A DNA stretch of 46,524 bases from Pseudomonadota bacterium. Lineage in GTDB: Bacteria > Pseudomonadota > Gammaproteobacteria > Burkholderiales > SG8-39. This document shows, piece after piece, positions 1 to 11,772 of this stretch. The notes below the pieces were generated by a model. That model made no database searches, was not told where the DNA came from, and saw nothing but the letters and a program-made list of their open reading frames with translations. Made by a program: the position numbers and the translations under genes. The stretch covers positions 1-46,524 of the forward strand of contig JANXRZ010000053.1 of NCBI GenBank assembly GCA_025352885.1. The letters run 5' to 3'. The stretch's first letter is position 1; each line of letters starts with the position of its first letter.

Positions 1-1447
1 TCCCGGCCTGGTGGACGGTTTCGGGGTCCCCGGACACCAGGGGGTCTTCATACGGCGGCAAGCTGTCCTGGTCGGTCTGGTTTTCGCGCAATTCTGCCGA
101 AGGCGGGCGAGTAATGATGTTGTCAGGGATGACGTCGGACACCGTGTTGCGATACCGGGTTACGTCCCACACCAGTGTCTTCGCCAGGTCCTTGATCACC
201 GCGTAGCCGCCCGCCATGTCCCCGTACAGCGTTGAATAGCCCACGGCCATCTCGGACTTATTACCGGTCGTCAAGACAATCGAGCCGAACTTGTTCGAAA
301 GGGACATGAGGATGGTGCCGCGGATACGCGCCTGCAGGTTCTCCTCCGTGAGGTCTGGTTCCCGGCCCTCGAATTCCTTCGAGAGCGTGGAGAGAAAACT
401 ATCGAACACCGGCTTAATGGGGATCACGTCATAACGCACCCCCAGGCGCCGCGCCATTTCCTTGGCATCGTCGAGGCTCATTTGGGCCGTGTACTGTGTC
501 GGCATCATTACCGCACGAACCTTGTCCACCCCGAGCGCATCGCAGGCAATCGCAAGCGTCAGCGCGGAATCCACGCCCCCTGAGAGCCCCAGCAGCGCGC
601 CCGGAAAACCGTTCTTGCCGAGGTAATCGCGCGTCCCGAGCACAAGAGCCGAATACACTTCGGCCTCGAGCGACGGCTCCTTGGAGATGTCGCCGGGCAC
701 TGGCTTTGCGCCTTCGAACACGACCAGTTCGAGCGACTCCTTGAAGAACGGCGCCTGCTGCACGACCTCACCCTTATCGTCGAGGACGCAGGAAGCACCG
801 TCGAACACGAGTTCGTCCTGCCCGCCCACGAGGTTCACGTACACCATGGGCAGGCCCGAGACACGTATCCATTCCCGGAACACCTTGTGACGCCCGGCTT
901 GCTTGCGCTTGTGATAGGGCGACGCATTGATGGACAGGATCACTTCGGCGCCGGCCGCCTTGGCCATGGCGGGGGCTTCCGGCCACCAGACGTCCTCGCA
1001 GATCGTAAGCCCGAAGCGCACCCCCTTGACCTCCAGGATGCACGGCTCGTTCCAAGGCGTGAAATACCGCTTTTCGTCGAACACCTCGTAGTTCGGCAAG
1101 TCGTGCTTGCGGGCCACCGAAACCACGTGGCCATCCCGGATGACGGCCGCAGAGTTGTAGCGTTTGCCCGTTTCCGCAAGTTCGGGGAAGCCGACGACTA
1201 CAGTGATGCCATGTATCTTCGTGGCGAGCGAGTCGAGCTCGCGGCGGCAATCGCGGTAGAACCCGTCGCGCAGCAGCAGGTCCTCGGGCGGATACCCGCA
1301 AATCGAAAGCTCCGGCGTGAGCACGAGGTCAGCGCCTTTGTCACGAGCCCGGCCAGCGTAGTCGAGGATCAGGGTTGCATTGCCCTGGAGGTCGCCCACC
1401 GTGCAGTTGATCTGCGCAAGGGCGAGCACGATGCGTGCGGTGTTCAT
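1..1447 (-). CDS. nadE: Glutamine-dependent NAD+ synthetase, 3' part missing
   Basis: Makes NAD+ from nicotinic acid adenine dinucleotide with ATP and glutamine-derived ammonia (last step of NAD synthesis, cytoplasm). The N-terminal nitrilase-like glutaminase domain shows its catalytic triad as Glu46 (TPELSICGYPPEDLLLR), Lys114 (ARKHDLPNYEVF) and Cys150 (LTICEDVWW). The synthetase domain has the ATP pyrophosphatase loop SGGVDS near residue 290, followed by TTGNKSEMAVGYSTLYGDM. The reading frame is open to the window edge, giving 482 of about 540 codons. It starts at ATG 1447 and is divergent from the acyltransferase gene. Oddity: the family usually continues from LPPYE into a helical VLD.IL.. 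segment, but here the last ~16 residues (EDPLVSGDPETVHQAG) do not look like the family. Confidence 0.95.
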   Translation of the reverse strand, partial: MNTARIVLALAQINCTVGDLQGNATLILDYAGRARDKGADLVLTPELSICGYPPEDLLLRDGFYRDCRRELDSLATKIHGITVVVGFPELAETGKRYNSAAVIRDGHVVSVARKHDLPNYEVFDEKRYFTPWNEPCILEVKGVRFGLTICEDVWWPEAPAMAKAAGAEVILSINASPYHKRKQAGRHKVFREWIRVSGLPMVYVNLVGGQDELVFDGASCVLDDKGEVVQQAPFFKESLELVVFEGAKPVPGDISKEPSLEAEVYSALVLGTRDYLGKNGFPGALLGLSGGVDSALTLAIACDALGVDKVRAVMMPTQYTAQMSLDDAKEMARRLGVRYDVIPIKPVFDSFLSTLSKEFEGREPDLTEENLQARIRGTILMSLSNKFGSIVLTTGNKSEMAVGYSTLYGDMAGGYAVIKDLAKTLVWDVTRYRNTVSDVIPDNIITRPPSAELRENQTDQDSLPPYEDPLVSGDPETVHQAG

Positions 1448-1545
1448 CGGTTGCGCGAGTCGCTCATTGGCCGCGCGTGTCGGTCGTGGGCGTCATGAGG
1501 CTGAATATACCGCAAACACTGCGCTTGCCCGGTGAGCGCGCCGTC

Positions 1546-2739
1546 ATGAATAATGCCTGCGGAATAATGATTGCCGCTTCCCTGCAATTTCTTCATGGCC
1601 GACCCGCCGACTTGATCCGCCTCCGCATCGTCGAATCCCTTGGCGGCATCGACGCCCCTTCCTGGAATCGCTTCAGCAATGGCAACCCTTTCCTGCGCCA
1701 TGAATTCCTGCATGCGCTCATCGACACGGGCTGTGCGTCGGCGAAGACCGGCTGGCAACCGCAGATCCTCGTGCTCGAGCGCGACGGCGAGCTCGCCGGC
1801 GCGCTCCCGCTTTTCCTGAAATCGCACTCCTACGGAGAGTACGTTTTCGACTGGGCCTGGGCGGACGCCTACGCGCGCCACGGCTTGGAGTACTACCCCA
1901 AGCTGCTGGGTGCGGTCCCGTTTACGCCCGTGACAGGCTCGCGGGTGCTCGCGGATAACGATGCAGATCGCGCGCTCCTCCTCGGCAAAGCACTGGAACT
2001 CGCCAAAGGGGTATCTTCCCTGCACATCCTGTTTCCTCACGAGCACGAAGCCCAGTTGATGCGCACGCGCGACATGCTCCTGCGCCGGACCGTGCAATTC
2101 CACTGGAGAAATGACAGCTACACCGATTTCGACGACTTCCTGTCGCGCCTCTCCCACCAGAAGCGCAAGAATCTCAAGCAGGAAAGGCGCAAGGTGCGTG
2201 AAGCGGGTGTTCGATTCCGATGGCTGCGCGGAAAGGAGATCGCACGTGAGCACTGGGAGTTCTTCAACAAGTGCTATCGCAATACCTATCGGGCACACCA
2301 CTCCACGCCGTACCTGAATCTCGAATTCTTCCTGCGCATCGGACAGGGATTGCCCGAGCACACGCTGCTGATCCTTGCCGAGCGAGACGGTTCGCCGATT
2401 GGCGGCGCATTCAACCTGTATACGCCGACGACGTTGTATGGACGATATTGGGGCGCTCTCGAGTATGTGCCGCTAATGCACTTCGAGGCCTGCTACTACC
2501 AGGCCATCGATTTCGCGATCGCGGAGAAATTGCAGACATTCGAAGGGGGCGCGCAAGGCGAGCACAAGCTGTTTCGCGGCCTCTTGCCTGTAGAAACGGT
2601 CTCCGCGCATTGGCTTGCGCATCCGCAGTTCTCGCGGGCGATCGAGGATTACCTCGAGCGGGAGACAGAAGGCATCGCCAAGTATGTGAACGAGCTACAC
2701 GAGCACAGCCCTTTCAAGGGCGAGAGCGGAGGCACTTAG
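1546..2739 (+). CDS. FemAB-like GNAT-fold acyltransferase (COG3146 / DUF482)
   Basis: About 397 residues, resembling the FemAB_like family annotated as 'peptidoglycan biosynthesis/recognition' or GNAT N-acetyltransferases. The substrate is not established. Family hallmarks seen are [11 protein letters not shown] near the N-terminus, the aromatic stretch [26 protein letters not shown] in the middle, and [24 protein letters not shown] followed by [10 protein letters not shown] near the C-terminus. No signal peptide or membrane segment is seen. The start is uncertain: ATG 1546 has a GGTGAG ribosome site nine bases upstream, ATG 1567 is in frame, and family similarity begins only around TTG 1612. 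Its stop interlocks with that of the convergent ppa gene (TTAG, 4-base overlap). Family assignment is good, function inferred. Confidence 0.85.
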   Translation: MNNACGIMIAASLQFLHGRPADLIRLRIVESLGGIDAPSWNRFSNGNPFLRHEFLHALIDTGCASAKTGWQPQILVLERDGELAGALPLFLKSHSYGEYVFDWAWADAYARHGLEYYPKLLGAVPFTPVTGSRVLADNDADRALLLGKALELAKGVSSLHILFPHEHEAQLMRTRDMLLRRTVQFHWRNDSYTDFDDFLSRLSHQKRKNLKQERRKVREAGVRFRWLRGKEIAREHWEFFNKCYRNTYRAHHSTPYLNLEFFLRIGQGLPEHTLLILAERDGSPIGGAFNLYTPTTLYGRYWGALEYVPLMHFEACYYQAIDFAIAEKLQTFEGGAQGEHKLFRGLLPVETVSAHWLAHPQFSRAIEDYLERETEGIAKYVNELHEHSPFKGESGGT

Positions 2740-3284
2740 AACCGCGGCTTTTTCTTCGCCTTGTTGTAGCGGTCAACGCCGTCGAGTATTTCCTTCTTCG
2801 CCTCCTCCGGCCCCACCCATCCCTCGACCTTCACCCATTTTCCCGGCTCCAGGTCCTTGTAGTGCTGGAAGAAGTGCGCGATCTGCGAGAGCACCGATTC
2901 CGGCAGGTCGCGCGGCGAGGTGACGCTGCGATAGAGCGCGGTCAGCTTATCGATCGGCACGGCGAGCAGCTTGGTGTCTTCGCCCGCCTCATCCTCCATT
3001 TTGAGCATCCCGACGGGACGGCAGCGCAGCACAACGCCACTGATGAGCGCGAAAGGCGAGAGCACAAGGACATCGACGGGGTCGCCGTCGCCGGATAGCG
3101 TGTGCGGGACATAGCCGTAGTTGCAAGGATAGTGCATCGCAGTCGACATGAACCGGTCGACGAACAACGCCCCGGTCTCCTTGTCGACCTCGTACTTGAT
3201 GGGGTCGGAATTCATCGGGATCTCGATGATGACGTTGACGTCGTTCGGCACGTCGTGGCCGGTAGTCACGCGGTCGAAATTCAT
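2736..3284 (-). CDS. ppa: Inorganic pyrophosphatase, family I
   Basis: Hydrolyses pyrophosphate to two phosphates in the cytoplasm and so pulls biosynthetic reactions forward. The 182-residue length is typical for the bacterial hexameric enzyme. The signature DGDPVDV supplies metal-binding Asp66, Asp68 and Asp71. Upstream, [18 protein letters not shown] contributes the conserved Glu21, Lys30 and Glu32, and [14 protein letters not shown] is the usual core strand. The ATG start at 3284 fits the family N-terminus. The gene is divergent from the SDR gene and convergent with the FemAB-like gene. Confidence is very high. Confidence 0.97.
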   Translation of the reverse strand: MNFDRVTTGHDVPNDVNVIIEIPMNSDPIKYEVDKETGALFVDRFMSTAMHYPCNYGYVPHTLSGDGDPVDVLVLSPFALISGVVLRCRPVGMLKMEDEAGEDTKLLAVPIDKLTALYRSVTSPRDLPESVLSQIAHFFQHYKDLEPGKWVKVEGWVGPEEAKKEILDGVDRYNKAKKKPRF

Positions 3285-3315
3285 CTGTGCCTGTCCTCAT
3301 TGGGGAGAGCGATTC

Positions 3316-3321
3316 TATAAT
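3316..3321 (+). promoter_or_regulatory. Possible -10 box for the SDR gene
   Basis: A perfect TATAAT lies 35 bases before the SDR start codon in the short divergent gap with ppa. I see no convincing -35 hexamer at 16-18 bases upstream, so this is a weak prediction. Confidence 0.3.
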
Positions 3322-3355
3322 GGGTGGCAACCCCAACGACAAACGAGGAGACGGC

Positions 3356-4117
3356 ATGCGGCTCAAGGACAAGGTGGCAATCGTGACCGGCGCGGGCTCC
3401 GGCTTCGGCGAAGGCATCGCAAAGCGGTTCGCGCTCGAGGGCGCCAAGGTCGTCGTCAATGACGTCAATGCAAAAGGCGGCGAGCGAGTCACGGGCGAAA
3501 TCACCGCCGCTGGCGGCCAGGCGGTATTTGCGAAAGGCGATGTGACTCGTGGTCCGGACTGGCAGGCCATGGTCGGCAAGGCGGAGTCGTCGTTCGGGCG
3601 CCTTGACATCGTGATCAACAACGCCGGATGGACTCATCGCAAGAAACCATTCCTGGAAGTCACCGAAGCGGAATTCGACCAGGTCTACGCAGTCAACGTG
3701 AAGAGCATCTACCTGTCGGTGATGCATGCGCTGCCGGTCTTCAGGAAGCAGGGCGGCGGGTGCTTCGTGAACGTGGCGTCGACCGCAGGCCTGCGCCCCC
3801 GGCCGGGTCTTTCGATCTACAACAGCTCCAAGGCCGCCGTAATCCTCATGAGCAAATCGATGGCCGGCGAGTTCGGGCCGGACAATGTGCGCATCAACTG
3901 CGTCAACCCGGTCTTCAGTCCCGATACCGGTTTGTCCGCGGAGTTTGCGGGCGGCACGGTGACGCCAGAGACGAGGAAGGCCTATCTTTCGACGATCCCC
4001 CTGGGCCGTTTCTCTACGCCTGCGGATGTCGCAAACGCCTGCCTCTATCTAGCATCTGACGAAGCCTCGATGATCAGCGGGAGCTGCATCGAAGTCGACG
4101 GAGCGCGCTGCGTCTAG
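3356..4117 (+). CDS. Short-chain dehydrogenase/reductase (classical SDR)
   Basis: A 253-residue NAD(P)-dependent oxidoreductase of the FabG-like classical SDR group; the substrate is unknown. The Rossmann cofactor motif TGAGSGFG spans residues 11-18, NNAG residues 88-91, and the catalytic Ser142, Tyr155 and Lys159 lie in NVASTAG...YNSSK. The Asp after the second beta strand (VVNDVNAK) suggests NAD rather than NADP, by inference. The C-terminal GSCIEVDGARCV is a typical SDR end. ATG 3356 is chosen because GAGGAG sits five bases upstream. The stop interlocks with the convergent rhlE stop through CTAG. The gene stands alone, so context gives no pathway. Confidence 0.92.
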   Translation: MRLKDKVAIVTGAGSGFGEGIAKRFALEGAKVVVNDVNAKGGERVTGEITAAGGQAVFAKGDVTRGPDWQAMVGKAESSFGRLDIVINNAGWTHRKKPFLEVTEAEFDQVYAVNVKSIYLSVMHALPVFRKQGGGCFVNVASTAGLRPRPGLSIYNSSKAAVILMSKSMAGEFGPDNVRINCVNPVFSPDTGLSAEFAGGTVTPETRKAYLSTIPLGRFSTPADVANACLYLASDEASMISGSCIEVDGARCV

Positions 4118-5619
4118 GTCTTGCGCCCGAAACCGCCCAGGAGGGCGCCTATCGGGCGCTGGCGGCGCTGAGACTGCGAAGGGGGATTAGCGGACGGATT
4201 GGTTGACTGGTTTGCAGCCGCGGGCGCCGTTCCTGGCTCATATGGCTTGCTGAAAATCGGGTCTGTGGGAGCCGCTGTTGCGCGTGTCGGCTGGGAACGG
4301 TGAGGACGCGCCTCCCTTTCGTGGGGCTCCGGCCTCTCGGACCGCTCGCGTCTTGGACGCTCGGAAGAAACAGGCGCGATCGGGGTGGACACATGCCGCA
4401 CCTTATCTGCCGCATCCTTGCCAAGCAGAGCGGTCAGCGTCGCCGGGTCCGGCTCATAGCCCGGCACGAGCACACGCTCGATCTTCTTGTTAATCAGCTT
4501 TTCGATCGCAGCCAGGTCTTCCAGGTCGTCCGGCGATACCAGCGAGATGGCCTCCCCGGTAGCACCCGCGCGCCCCGTCCGCCCAATGCGGTGCACGTAA
4601 TCCTCTGGCGAATGCGGAACGTCGAAATTGATCACCTGGGGCAAGCCTTCGATGTCCAACCCTCGGGAGGCCACATCCGTTGCCACGAGTACCGCAGTCT
4701 TGCCCGCCTTGAACGCTTCCAGCGCGACGAGCCGCTCGGCCTGTGACTTGTCACCATGGATCGCATCGGCGTGGATGTGAGCTGCCCGTAACTGGTGGGC
4801 AAGGCGATTGGCGCCGATGCGCGTGCCACAAAAAACGAGCACTTGCTTGAGGTCCCGCGAGCGGATCACGTGCGTGAGCAAATCACGTTTCTTTTCCCGC
4901 GAAACCGGGTGGACGATGTGCGTGACCAGATCGGCGACGGCATTTCGCGCGGCGATTTGCACTTCTGCGGGATTGCGCAGAATCGAGCCGGCGAGTTTCT
5001 TGATCTCGTCGGGGAAGGTTGCAGAGAACAGAAGGTTCTGGCGCTCGATGGGTAGCAGCGCGATGATCCTGCGGATATCGGGCATGAAGCCCATGTCCAT
5101 CATCCGGTCGGCCTCGTCCAGGATCAGCACGCTCACCTGGTTGAACATAACGGTCTTGTTCTGTACGTGGTCGAGAAGCCGGCCCGGCGTCGCGACGAGC
5201 ACTTCGACGCCGCGTTTGAGCTCGGCGATCTGGGCCCGCATGTCCGAGCCGCCGTACACGCAGGTCGAACGAATCGGAAGGTGCTTGGCATACGCCTTGA
5301 AGCTCTCTTCCACCTGGATTGCCAGTTCCCTCGTGGGCGCGAGCACAAGCACGCGCACTGGATGCTTCGCCGGCGAAGTGCTGCTTGTCGCCATCGGGGC
5401 CAATCGCTGCAGGGTCGGCAGCGCAAAAGCACCCGTCTTGCCGGTGCCCGTCTGCGCGCCCGCCATAAGGTCGCGGCCCGCGAGCACAATCGGGATCGCC
5501 TTTTCCTGGATCGGGGAAGGCTGCGTGTAGCCCAGGTCGTGGACCGCCTGGAGGAGCGGCGGGATTAGGCCGAGTTGTTCGAAACCGGAACTGATAGCGA
5601 TTGCCTGTATCTTTGGCAC
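4114..5619 (-). CDS. rhlE: DEAD-box ATP-dependent RNA helicase, RhlE type
   Basis: Unwinds RNA duplexes, probably in ribosome assembly or mRNA turnover. Seen: the Q motif (GYTQPSPIQ), Walker A AQTGTGKTG (55-63), PTREL, DEAD (168-171), SAT (199-201), and the motif VI region HRIGRTGRAG. The C-terminal ~100 residues are a basic, low-complexity tail rich in Arg, Pro and Ser, as in many RhlE proteins. The start is GTG 5619. An in-frame TAA lies eight codons upstream and no ATG lies between it and the conserved FEQLGL segment. No ribosome binding site is visible, and a perfect TATAAT only 20 bases upstream implies a very short leader. Divergent from yheS. Confidence 0.95.
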   Translation of the reverse strand: MPKIQAIAISSGFEQLGLIPPLLQAVHDLGYTQPSPIQEKAIPIVLAGRDLMAGAQTGTGKTGAFALPTLQRLAPMATSSTSPAKHPVRVLVLAPTRELAIQVEESFKAYAKHLPIRSTCVYGGSDMRAQIAELKRGVEVLVATPGRLLDHVQNKTVMFNQVSVLILDEADRMMDMGFMPDIRRIIALLPIERQNLLFSATFPDEIKKLAGSILRNPAEVQIAARNAVADLVTHIVHPVSREKKRDLLTHVIRSRDLKQVLVFCGTRIGANRLAHQLRAAHIHADAIHGDKSQAERLVALEAFKAGKTAVLVATDVASRGLDIEGLPQVINFDVPHSPEDYVHRIGRTGRAGATGEAISLVSPDDLEDLAAIEKLINKKIERVLVPGYEPDPATLTALLGKDAADKVRHVSTPIAPVSSERPRRERSERPEPHEREARPHRSQPTRATAAPTDPIFSKPYEPGTAPAAANQSTNPSANPPSQSQRRQRPIGALLGGFGRKT

Positions 5620-5639
5620 GGAGGTTGCCGAGGGCGCGC

Positions 5640-5645
5640 ATTATA
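5640..5645 (-). promoter_or_regulatory. -10 box for rhlE
   Basis: On the minus strand a perfect TATAAT occupies 5645-5640. Transcription would start near 5633, leaving a leader of about 14 bases before GTG 5619. The -35 region is not well matched. Confidence 0.4.
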
Positions 5646-5678
5646 CTCCCTTCCCTTTCGGTTCCCCCTCTCGACAGC

Positions 5679-7634
<1,956 letters not shown>

Positions 7635-7637
7635 ACA

Positions 7638-7653
7638 ACGCCAGGCGGCGTTA
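7638..7653 (+). terminator. Weak hairpin after yheS
   Basis: A six-base-pair perfect stem (AACGCC / GGCGTT) with a four-base loop lies directly after the yheS stop, but no T-tract follows. It may be a weak terminator between the convergent genes or have no role. Confidence 0.25.
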
Positions 7654-7673
7654 GTCCAACGTGCGCCGGGGCG

Positions 7674-8201
7674 TCAGTTCAGCGTGCGCGGCTCGAGTTG
7701 CTCCGCAGGCTCGCTTTCGGCGCCCGGCAACTTGAGGTCCATATCCCAGTCGCTCTTGCTCACCGCGGCCTGCACGAGACGGCACACCGAGTGCAGCAGG
7801 ACTTCATCGAGCGTGAGCGTAATGCCCTGGCCGTTGGAGGGATGCAGCGAAACGACCGGCAAGCCCTTTGGGTCGCTTCCCGTCTGGATGCGCGCAAGTA
7901 AAAGCGGATCGGTACCCAGCGGCGTGGAGCGCGCGGCCTGTTGGAACGGCTTGGAAAAATCGGCGCGCTGGACGGCTTTCTGGTGCTCGAGGCCAAGCAG
8001 CGCCTTGCGCGCTTCAGCGCTTGGCTGGACCTTGATGCGCGGACTTGCCTCTTCCGCCAGCTTGACTAGCAAAGGCCAAAGCAGTTTCACGAACCGGCGC
8101 GTAAGCCACATCCGGACTTCTGCGCCATCATCCGTGGACACAAGCATCAGCAGCCGGTCCTGCTCGGCATTGAAATCGATTTTGAGCTGGTGAAGTTTCA
8201 T
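7674..8201 (-). CDS. Hypothetical protein, 175 residues
   Basis: I do not recognise a named family. The protein begins MKLHQLKIDFNAEQDRLLMLVSTDDGAEVRMWLTRR, an alternating beta-like N-terminus. A Trp/Leu-rich helix follows, then a second beta-rich part (GITLTLDEVLLHSVCRLVQAAVSKSDWDMDL) and an acidic tail. There is no signal peptide or membrane helix, so it is probably cytoplasmic. Codon use resembles its neighbours and the start at ATG 8201 is clear. It is the last minus-strand gene after rfaE2 (43-base gap) and may be co-transcribed with it. No function is proposed. Confidence 0.75.
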   Translation of the reverse strand: MKLHQLKIDFNAEQDRLLMLVSTDDGAEVRMWLTRRFVKLLWPLLVKLAEEASPRIKVQPSAEARKALLGLEHQKAVQRADFSKPFQQAARSTPLGTDPLLLARIQTGSDPKGLPVVSLHPSNGQGITLTLDEVLLHSVCRLVQAAVSKSDWDMDLKLPGAESEPAEQLEPRTLN

Positions 8202-8244
8202 GAAGATAGTTTAACCCGCCGCGCGCCCGGCTACGGCGCGCGGC

Positions 8245-8739
8245 TTACTTCTGCGATTCCCTGATGCGCCCGAGTAATGCGGTAGTCGAGCGCTCATGCT
8301 CGAATGGGATCGAGAAGACTCGCCCGCCTCTTGCGAGAACCGACTGCGCTCCGATTATTTTCGCGACTTCCCAGTCACCGCCTTTAACCAGTACGTCCGG
8401 ACGCAGGCGTTCGATCAGCGCAAGGGGCGTGTCCTCCTCGAACCATGTGACGAAATCCACGGATTCGAGGGCCGCGATCACCGCAACGCGATCTTCAAGT
8501 GGGTTGACCGGACGGTCTGCCCCCTTTTCGAGCCGTCTTACCGAGGCGTCGCTGTTCACGGCCACCACGAGAGAAGCGCCAAGCGATCGGGCCTGGGCGA
8601 GGCACGCCGCGTGGCCCCTGTGCAGCAGATCGAATACGCCGTTTGTGAAGACCAGGGGGCGCGCTACGCCAGGAATGCCCTGGGCCAGGTCCTGCGGCGG
8701 CCGGATCTTGCGCTCGAACGCAGGGGAAGTGGCCTTCAC
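8245..8739 (-). CDS. rfaE2: D-glycero-beta-D-manno-heptose 1-phosphate adenylyltransferase
   Basis: Transfers AMP to heptose 1-phosphate to give ADP-heptose, the precursor of the lipopolysaccharide inner core. This is the stand-alone nucleotidyltransferase half of HldE (164 residues); the kinase half is not in the window. Seen: FTNGVFDLLHRGH with the HxGH nucleotide-binding motif at 40-43, VAVNSDASVRRLEK, and the family-specific VKGGDW near 118. It starts two bases after the dolP stop, so it is in the same operon. A possible phosphoheptose isomerase lies one gene further upstream, which supports a heptose role. Confidence 0.93.
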   Translation of the reverse strand: MKATSPAFERKIRPPQDLAQGIPGVARPLVFTNGVFDLLHRGHAACLAQARSLGASLVVAVNSDASVRRLEKGADRPVNPLEDRVAVIAALESVDFVTWFEEDTPLALIERLRPDVLVKGGDWEVAKIIGAQSVLARGGRVFSIPFEHERSTTALLGRIRESQK

Positions 8740-8741
8740 GG

Positions 8742-9383
8742 CTACTGGTTTGAAGGCACCTTGTTGTCGCCGGCTTTCGGGGGCGCCGGCCGGCAGATGT
8801 CGTCGTTCGGCGTGCAGAAGTCGAAGAGCCGTACGACCTTGCGTACGCCGCCGGTCGTGCGGGCGATGTCGGTGGCGAGCTTCGCTTCCTGCTCGGTGAC
8901 GATCCCGATCAGGTACACGGTGCTGTTTTCCGTCACCACCTTGACATGGAAGGGATTGAAGTAATTCGCATCCACGAACCGTGCCTTGACCTTGGAAGTC
9001 AGGTACGAATCGTTCGCTCGCGAAGAGAGCGCCGAAGTGCCCGCCACCGCGATCTCATTGGTGATGCCGCGCACGTTGCCAAGCCCTGCAACGATCTTTT
9101 CCACTTCGCCCTTGATCGACTCGTTGGCCACTTCACCGGTCAACAACACGTTCCGGTTGTAGGAAGTGACGTTCACATGCACTTTGCCGCCGAACCGGTC
9201 GGCAATGCGGTTGCCTGCGCGCAGTTCGACGCCTTCATCGTCGATCTGGGTGCCGGGCGTCCGGCGATCGTTCGCTGCCGTGAAAGCGGCGCCCATGCCC
9301 ACGGCCGCGACGGGAAGGCATCCCTGCAACGCGGGCCCTGCGGCGAGTGCGGCAACCAGTGCTAGCCACCGTGCATTCTTCAT
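8742..9383 (-). CDS. dolP: BON-domain outer-membrane lipoprotein, DolP-like
   Basis: A 213-residue lipoprotein with two BON domains (about 46-115 and 122-195). Family members (DolP/YraP) bind anionic phospholipids at the outer membrane and help keep it intact. The signal peptide ends in the lipobox LQGC with lipidation at Cys22. The BON repeats read GKVHVNVTSYNRNVLLTGEV and FHVKVVTENSTVYLIGIV. The start codon abuts the stop of the SIS gene. The order yraN - SIS - dolP is the same as in enterobacteria and pseudomonads, which supports orthology. The C-terminal tail after the second BON is polar and probably disordered. Confidence 0.9.
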   Translation of the reverse strand: MKNARWLALVAALAAGPALQGCLPVAAVGMGAAFTAANDRRTPGTQIDDEGVELRAGNRIADRFGGKVHVNVTSYNRNVLLTGEVANESIKGEVEKIVAGLGNVRGITNEIAVAGTSALSSRANDSYLTSKVKARFVDANYFNPFHVKVVTENSTVYLIGIVTEQEAKLATDIARTTGGVRKVVRLFDFCTPNDDICRPAPPKAGDNKVPSNQ

Positions 9384-10406
<1,023 letters not shown>

Positions 10407-10423
<17 letters not shown>

Positions 10424-10754
10424 TGCGAATCCACTGGATCCGCGCCAGGTCGAGCGTCTGCAGCAGCAGCACGTCGAACCGGCACGGCGCTTCTGGACGC
10501 GCAATGAGGAAGTATCGCGCCGCTGCGGTGATGCGCGCCTGCTTCCTGCCGGTGATGCTCTCGGCCGCCCCTCCAAAAGCATTACTAGTGCGAAGCCGCA
10601 CTTCGCAGAAGACGAACGTGTCGTCTTCGCGCGCTATGAGGTCGATCTCCCCGTGGCGGCACCTGAAATTGCGCGCGATGATCGACAGGCCGGCAGCGGT
10701 CAACAGGCGCTCGGCCAGCGCTTCGGCTTCCCTCCCTGCGGTAGCAGTGTCCAT
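10407..10754 (-). CDS. yraN: YraN family protein (UPF0102)
   Basis: A 115-residue member of the YraN family, which has a restriction-endonuclease-like fold; its biological role is not settled. The pattern seen is G..AE..AE..L...G..I..RNFRCRHGEIDLIAREDDTFVFCEVRLR, which carries the nuclease-like E-ID...E-V core, then SITGRKQARI. It is divergent from rsmI, with 79 bases between the starts, and is the first gene of the yraN - HIRAN - SIS - dolP - rfaE2 operon. Confidence 0.93.
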
Positions 10755-10833
10755 TCAAGCCCCCTGGTTGCCCATCGCTTAACGAAGCCGCACAATTCAC
10801 GTTGACCCCGCGCTTCACGTCGACTGGACATCC

Positions 10834-11715
10834 ATGCCGCAAGACCCCTTGAGCGCCGGTACGCTTTATGTCGTTGCCACGCCGATCGGAAACCTCTCCG
10901 ACCTCTCCGTCCGCGCAACGGAGGTTCTCCGCGAAGTGGATGTGATTGCGTGCGAGGACACGAGGACGACCCGGCCCCTGCTGGCCGTTCACGGCATCAC
11001 CGGGAAGACAATCGCGCTTCATGAGCACAACGAGCGGGATGCGTCCTCCAAGCTTGTAGAAGCGCTCAAGGCCGGCAAGAGCGTCGCCTTGGTAAGCGAC
11101 GCCGGCACCCCGGCGATATCCGATCCTGGCGCGCTCGTGGTTGCCGCCGCCCATCAGGCCGGCCTCCGGGTGGTGCCGATTCCAGGTGCCAATGCTGCGA
11201 TTGCAGCCTATTGCGCGAGCGGCTTTCTCGCCGAACGGTTCGTGTTTGCCGGATTCTTGCCGGCCTCCCAAGGCGCACGCCGCAAGGCCATCTCGGCACT
11301 CGACGCGGAATGCCCGGTCATCCTTTACGAAGCGCCGCACCGCATCCTCGCCTGCGTTGAGGATCTCGCTGCCCTTCTGGGTTCCGACCGGGAACTGGTC
11401 ATTGCTCGCGAATTGACTAAGAAATTCGAGGAAGTCGTCCGCCTACCCCTTGGCGCGGCAAAATCCTGGATCGAAGCGGGCACCCATCGGCAGCAGGGCG
11501 AATTCGTCCTGGTCCTTGGCCCCAAGCCCACGGACACGCAGGCTGATGAAGGCGATGCCGAGCGTGTGCTGCGCATCCTCCTCGAAGACCATTCGGTAAG
11601 CGATGCGGCGCGGATTGCAGCACGCCTTACGGGCGGATCCAAGAACGGCTTGTACGAGCGGGCTCTTGCCATTTCGGCGGACCTGCCGGCGATCAAGCCA
11701 CGCAAGCCACGGTAA
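10834..11715 (+). CDS. rsmI: 16S rRNA C1402 2'-O-methyltransferase
   Basis: Methylates the ribose of C1402 in 16S rRNA, fine-tuning the ribosomal P site, with SAM as donor. The 293-residue protein has the tetrapyrrole-methylase-like fold. LYVVATPIGNLSDLSVRA at the N-terminus, CEDTR.T..LL, VSDAGTPAISDPG, the proline-rich IPGANAAIAA and LYEAPHRI are all family signatures. The C-terminal part (GGSKNGLYERAL) matches the usual K..LY..AL end. Divergent from yraN and followed after 57 bases by pyrC. Confidence 0.96.
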   Translation: MPQDPLSAGTLYVVATPIGNLSDLSVRATEVLREVDVIACEDTRTTRPLLAVHGITGKTIALHEHNERDASSKLVEALKAGKSVALVSDAGTPAISDPGALVVAAAHQAGLRVVPIPGANAAIAAYCASGFLAERFVFAGFLPASQGARRKAISALDAECPVILYEAPHRILACVEDLAALLGSDRELVIARELTKKFEEVVRLPLGAAKSWIEAGTHRQQGEFVLVLGPKPTDTQADEGDAERVLRILLEDHSVSDAARIAARLTGGSKNGLYERALAISADLPAIKPRKPR

Positions 11716-11772
11716 AATCCCGCCGACCCTTTCCTTGTCGCGCGCCTGTCGTGCGCAGCACCGGTACCTGCC

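Noticed and set aside
1444..2361. Minus-strand frame of about 305 codons antisense to the FemAB-like gene
   Set aside because: No family features; it lies over a gene with clear FemAB-like motifs on the other strand.
10755..10833. RNase P RNA gene next to rsmI, as in some proteobacteria
   Set aside because: Only 79 bases separate yraN and rsmI, too short for rnpB, and no conserved P4 elements are seen.
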